From Sciurus carolinensis (Eukaryota > Chordata > Mammalia > Rodentia > Sciuridae), in the NCBI RefSeq assembly GCF_902686445.1, contig NC_062218.1, forward strand, positions 558,001 to 622,000: 64,000 nucleotides of DNA, given 5' to 3'. Shown here in pieces: positions 60,801-64,000 of the stretch. Each line of letters opens with the position of its first letter. Position 1 is the first letter of the stretch. The position numbers and the translations under genes are program-made. The notes beneath the pieces were generated by a model. It saw only the letters and a program-made list of their open reading frames with translations, ran no database searches and had not been told where the DNA came from.

Positions 60801-63800
60801 GGATCCACAACCTCAGCACAGAGGGGAGTGAGGGCCTTGGTGCAGGTGTCCACCCATCTTCAGAGTGTCTGCAGGGTGGATCCACAGTCTCAGCACAGAG
60901 GGGAGCTGAGGGCCTTGGTGCAGGTGTCCACCCATCTTCAGAGTGTCTGCAGGGTGGATCCACAACCTCAGCACAGAGGGGAGCTGAGGGCCTTGGTGCA
61001 GGTGTCCACCCATCTTCAGAGTGTCTACAGGGTGTATCCACAACCTCAGCACAGAGGGGAGCTGAGGGCCTTGGTGCAGGTGTCCACCCATCTTCAGAGT
61101 GTCTACAGGGTGGATCCACAGTCTCAGCACAGAGAGGAGCTGAGGGCCTTGGTGCAGGTGTCCACCCATCTTCAGAGTGTCTACAGGGTGAATCCACAAC
61201 CTCAGCACAGAGGGGAGCTGAGGGCCTTGGTGCAGGTGTCCACCCATCTTCAGAGTGTCTGCAGGGTGTATCCACAGTCTCAGCACAGAGGGGAGCTGAG
61301 GGCCTTGGTGCAGGTGTCCACCCATCTTCAGAGTGTCTACAGGGTGAATCCACAGCCTCAGTACAGAGGGAAGCTGAGGGCCTTGGTGTAGAAGTCCACC
61401 CATCTTCAGAGTGTCTACAGGGTGAATCCACAACCTCAGCACAGAGGGGAGCTGAGGGTCTTGGTGCAGGTGTCCACCCATCTTCAGAGTGTCTGCAGGG
61501 TGGATCCACAACCTCAGTACAGAGGGGAACTGAGGGCCTTGGTGCAGGTGTCCACCCATCTTCAGAGTGTCTGCAGGGTGGATCCACAACCTCAGTACAG
61601 AGAGGAGCTGAGGGCCTTGGTGTAGGTGTCCACCCATCTTCAGAGTGTCTGCAGGGTGTATCCCACAGTCTCAGCACAGAGGGGAGCTGAGGGCCTTGGT
61701 GCAGGTGTCCACCCATCTTCAGAGTGTCTGCAGGGTGGATCCACAGTCTCAGCACAGAGGGGAGTGAGGGCCTTGGTGCAGGTGTCCACCCATCTTCAGA
61801 GTGTCTGCAGGGTGGATCCACAGTCTCAGCACAGAGGGGAGCTGAGGGCCTTGGTGCAGGTGTCCACCCATCTTCAGAGTGTCTGCAGGGTGGATCCACA
61901 GTCTCAGCACAGAGGGGAGCTGAGGGCCTTGGTGCAGGTGTCCACCCATCTTCAGAGTGTCTACAGGGTGTATCCACAACCTCAGCACAGAGGGGAGCTG
62001 AGGGCCTTGGTGCAGGTGTCCACCCATCTTCAGAGTGTCTGCAGGGTGGATCCACAGTCTCAGCACAGAGGGGAGCTGAGGGCCTTGGTGCAGGTGTCCA
62101 CCCATCTTCAGAGTGTCTACAGGGTGAATCCACAACCTCAGCACAGAGGGGTGCTGAGGGCCTTGGTGCAGGTGTCCACCCATCTTCAGAGTGTCTGCAG
62201 GGTGTATCCACAGTCTGAGCACAGAGGGGAGCTGAGGGCCTTGGTGCAGGTGTCCACCCATCTTCAGAGTGTCTGCAGGGTGTATCCACAGTCTCAGCAC
62301 AGAGGGGAGCTGAGGGCCTTGGTGCAGGTGTCCACCCATCTTCAGAGTGTCTACAGGGTGAATCCACAGCCTCAGTACAGAGGGAAGCTGAGGGCCTTGG
62401 TGTAGAAGTCCACCCATCTTCAGAGTGTCTACAGGGTGAATCCACAACCTCAGCACAGAGGGGAGCTGAGGGTCTTGGTGCAGGTGTCCACCCATCTTCA
62501 GAGTGTCTGCAGGGTGGATCCACAACCTCAGTACAGAGGGGAACTGAGGGCCTTGGTGCAGGTGTCCACCCATCTTCAGAGTGTCTGCAGGGTGGATCCA
62601 CAACCTCAGTACAGAGAGGAGCTGAGGGCCTTGGTGTAGGTGTCCACCCATCTTCAGAGTGTCTGCAGGGTGTATCCCACAGTCTCAGCACAGAGGGGAG
62701 CTGAGGGCCTTGGTGCAGGTGTCCACCCATCTTCAGAGTGTCTGCAGGGTGGATCCACAGTCTCAGCACAGAGGGGAGTGAGGGCCTTGGTGCAGGTGTC
62801 CACCCATCTTCAGAGTGTCTGCAGGGTGGATCCACAGTCTCAGCACAGAGGGGAGCTGAGGGCCTTGGTGCAGGTGTCCACCCATCTTCAGAGTGTCTGC
62901 AGGGTGGATCCACAACCTCAGTACAGAGGGGAACTGAGGGCCTTGGTGCAGGTGTCCACCCATCTTCAGAGTGTCTGCAGGGTGGATCCACAACCTCAGT
63001 ACAGAGAGGAGCTGAGGGCCTTGGTGTAGGTGTCCACCCATCTTCAGAGTGTCTGCAGGGTGGATCCCACAGCCTCAGCACAGAGGGAAGCTGAGGGCCT
63101 TGGTGCAGGTGTCCACCCATCTTCAGTGTGTCTGCAGGGTGGATCCACAGTCTCAGCACAGAGGGGAGCTGAGGGCCTTGGTGCAGGTGTCCACCCATCT
63201 TCAGAGTGTCTGCAGGGTGGATCCACAGTCTCAGCACAGAGGGGAGCTGAGGGCCTTGGTGCAGGTGTCCACCCATCTTCAGAGTGTCTACAGGGTGGAT
63301 CCACAGTCTCAGCACAGAGAGGAGCTGAGGGCCTTGGTGCAGGTGTCCACCCATCTTCAGAGTGTCTGCAGGGTGGATCCACAACCTCAGCACAGAGGGG
63401 AGCTGAGGGCCTTGGTGCAGGTGTCCACCCATCTTCAGAGTGTCTGCAGGGTGTATCCACAGTCTCAGCACAGAGGGGAGCTGAGGGCCTTGGTGCAGGT
63501 GTCCACCCATCTTCAGAGTGTCTACAGGGTGAATCCACAGCCTCAGTACAGAGGGAAGCTGAGGGCCTTGGTGTAGAAGTCCACCCATCTTCAGAGTGTC
63601 TACAGGGTGAATCCACAACCTCAGCACAGAGGGGAGCTGAGGGTCTTGGTGCAGGTGTCCACCCATCTTCAGAGTGTCTGCAGGGTGGATCCACAACCTC
63701 AGTACAGAGGGGAACTGAGGGCCTTGGTGCAGGTGTCCACCCATCTTCAGAGTGTCTGCAGGGTGGATCCACAACCTCAGTACAGAGAGGAGCTGAGGGC

Positions 63801-64000
63801 CTTGGTGTAGGTGTCCACCCATCTTCAGAGTGTCTGCAGGGTGTATCCCACAGTCTCAGCACAGAGGGGAGCTGAGGGCCTTGGTGCAGGTGTCCACCCA
63901 TCTTCAGAGTGTCTGCAGGGTGGATCCACAGTCTCAGCACAGAGGGGAGTGAGGGCCTTGGTGCAGGTGTCCACCCATCTTCAGAGTGTCTGCAGGGTGG
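57830..64000 (+). repeat. Intron 10 minisatellite, 78/79-bp unit, about 79 copies, runs off the window
   Basis: Unit 'ccacagtctcagcacagagg', 'ggagctgagggccttggtgc', 'aggtgtccacccatcttcag', 'agtgtctgcagggtggat'. Most units are 78 bp (divisible by three); those with 'ggatcccacag' are 79. This leaves a minus-strand frame of 1210 codons open (63822-60190), plus long plus-strand frames. Higher-order copies of about 1.0-1.2 kb are visible from a marker unit. The array continues beyond the right edge, so its total length is unknown. Confidence 0.99.

Noticed and set aside
19371..64000. CRISPR-like appearance of regularly spaced repeats
   Set aside because: There are no unique spacers; the units are directly tandem with small variations, in a mammalian gene with no cas genes.

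Overview
This window is nuclear DNA from a mammal, most likely a squirrel-family rodent (marmot or ground squirrel). Three things suggest this. There are tRNA-Ala-derived ID-type and B1-plus-ID dimeric SINEs. There is an abundant MaLR-type LTR family whose ends read like the sciurid copies I know. There is also a nearly full-length young L1. The species is inferred, not proven.

One protein-coding gene is recognisable: CEP72 (centrosomal protein of 72 kDa), on the + strand. Ten exons can be placed with consensus splice sites and unbroken phase: 12523-12601, 14859-14986, 17945-18137, 27510-27618, 35629-35807, 41963-42172, 43062-43342, 53227-53365, 54343-54539 and 55737-55863. Together they encode 547 complete codons plus the first base of the next. 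The human protein is about 647 residues, so the C-terminal coiled-coil exons should lie beyond the right edge. The gene starts in a GC-box-rich CpG island with NRF1-like and CHR-like sites just upstream of the ATG.

Layout: 1-12.3 kb is intergenic DNA with no gene I can support, holding one SINE, two MaLR LTRs and a C-rich simple repeat. 12.3-12.7 kb is the promoter and exon 1. From there to 64 kb is the CEP72 body. Its introns are packed with tandem arrays: about 1.1 kb in intron 1, 7.9 kb of a ~70-bp (TG)n unit in intron 3, four separate arrays in intron 4, 4.8 kb of a 58-bp unit in intron 5, and more than 6.1 kb of a 78/79-bp unit in intron 10 that runs off the window. These make up roughly 22 kb, about a third of the window. 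Intron 7 holds a MaLR retroelement split by a later full-length L1 insertion with a matching target-site duplication. Intron 2 holds an MaLR LTR and a 5'-truncated L1. Intron 4 holds an old, GC-shifted L1 in which one array appears to have arisen.

No new multi-gene system is visible. The unusual content is the density and internal structure of the intronic minisatellites and how they could affect splicing and RNA structure of CEP72. In human, CEP72 lies near the end of 5p, and a comparable subtelomeric position would fit the minisatellite richness seen here.
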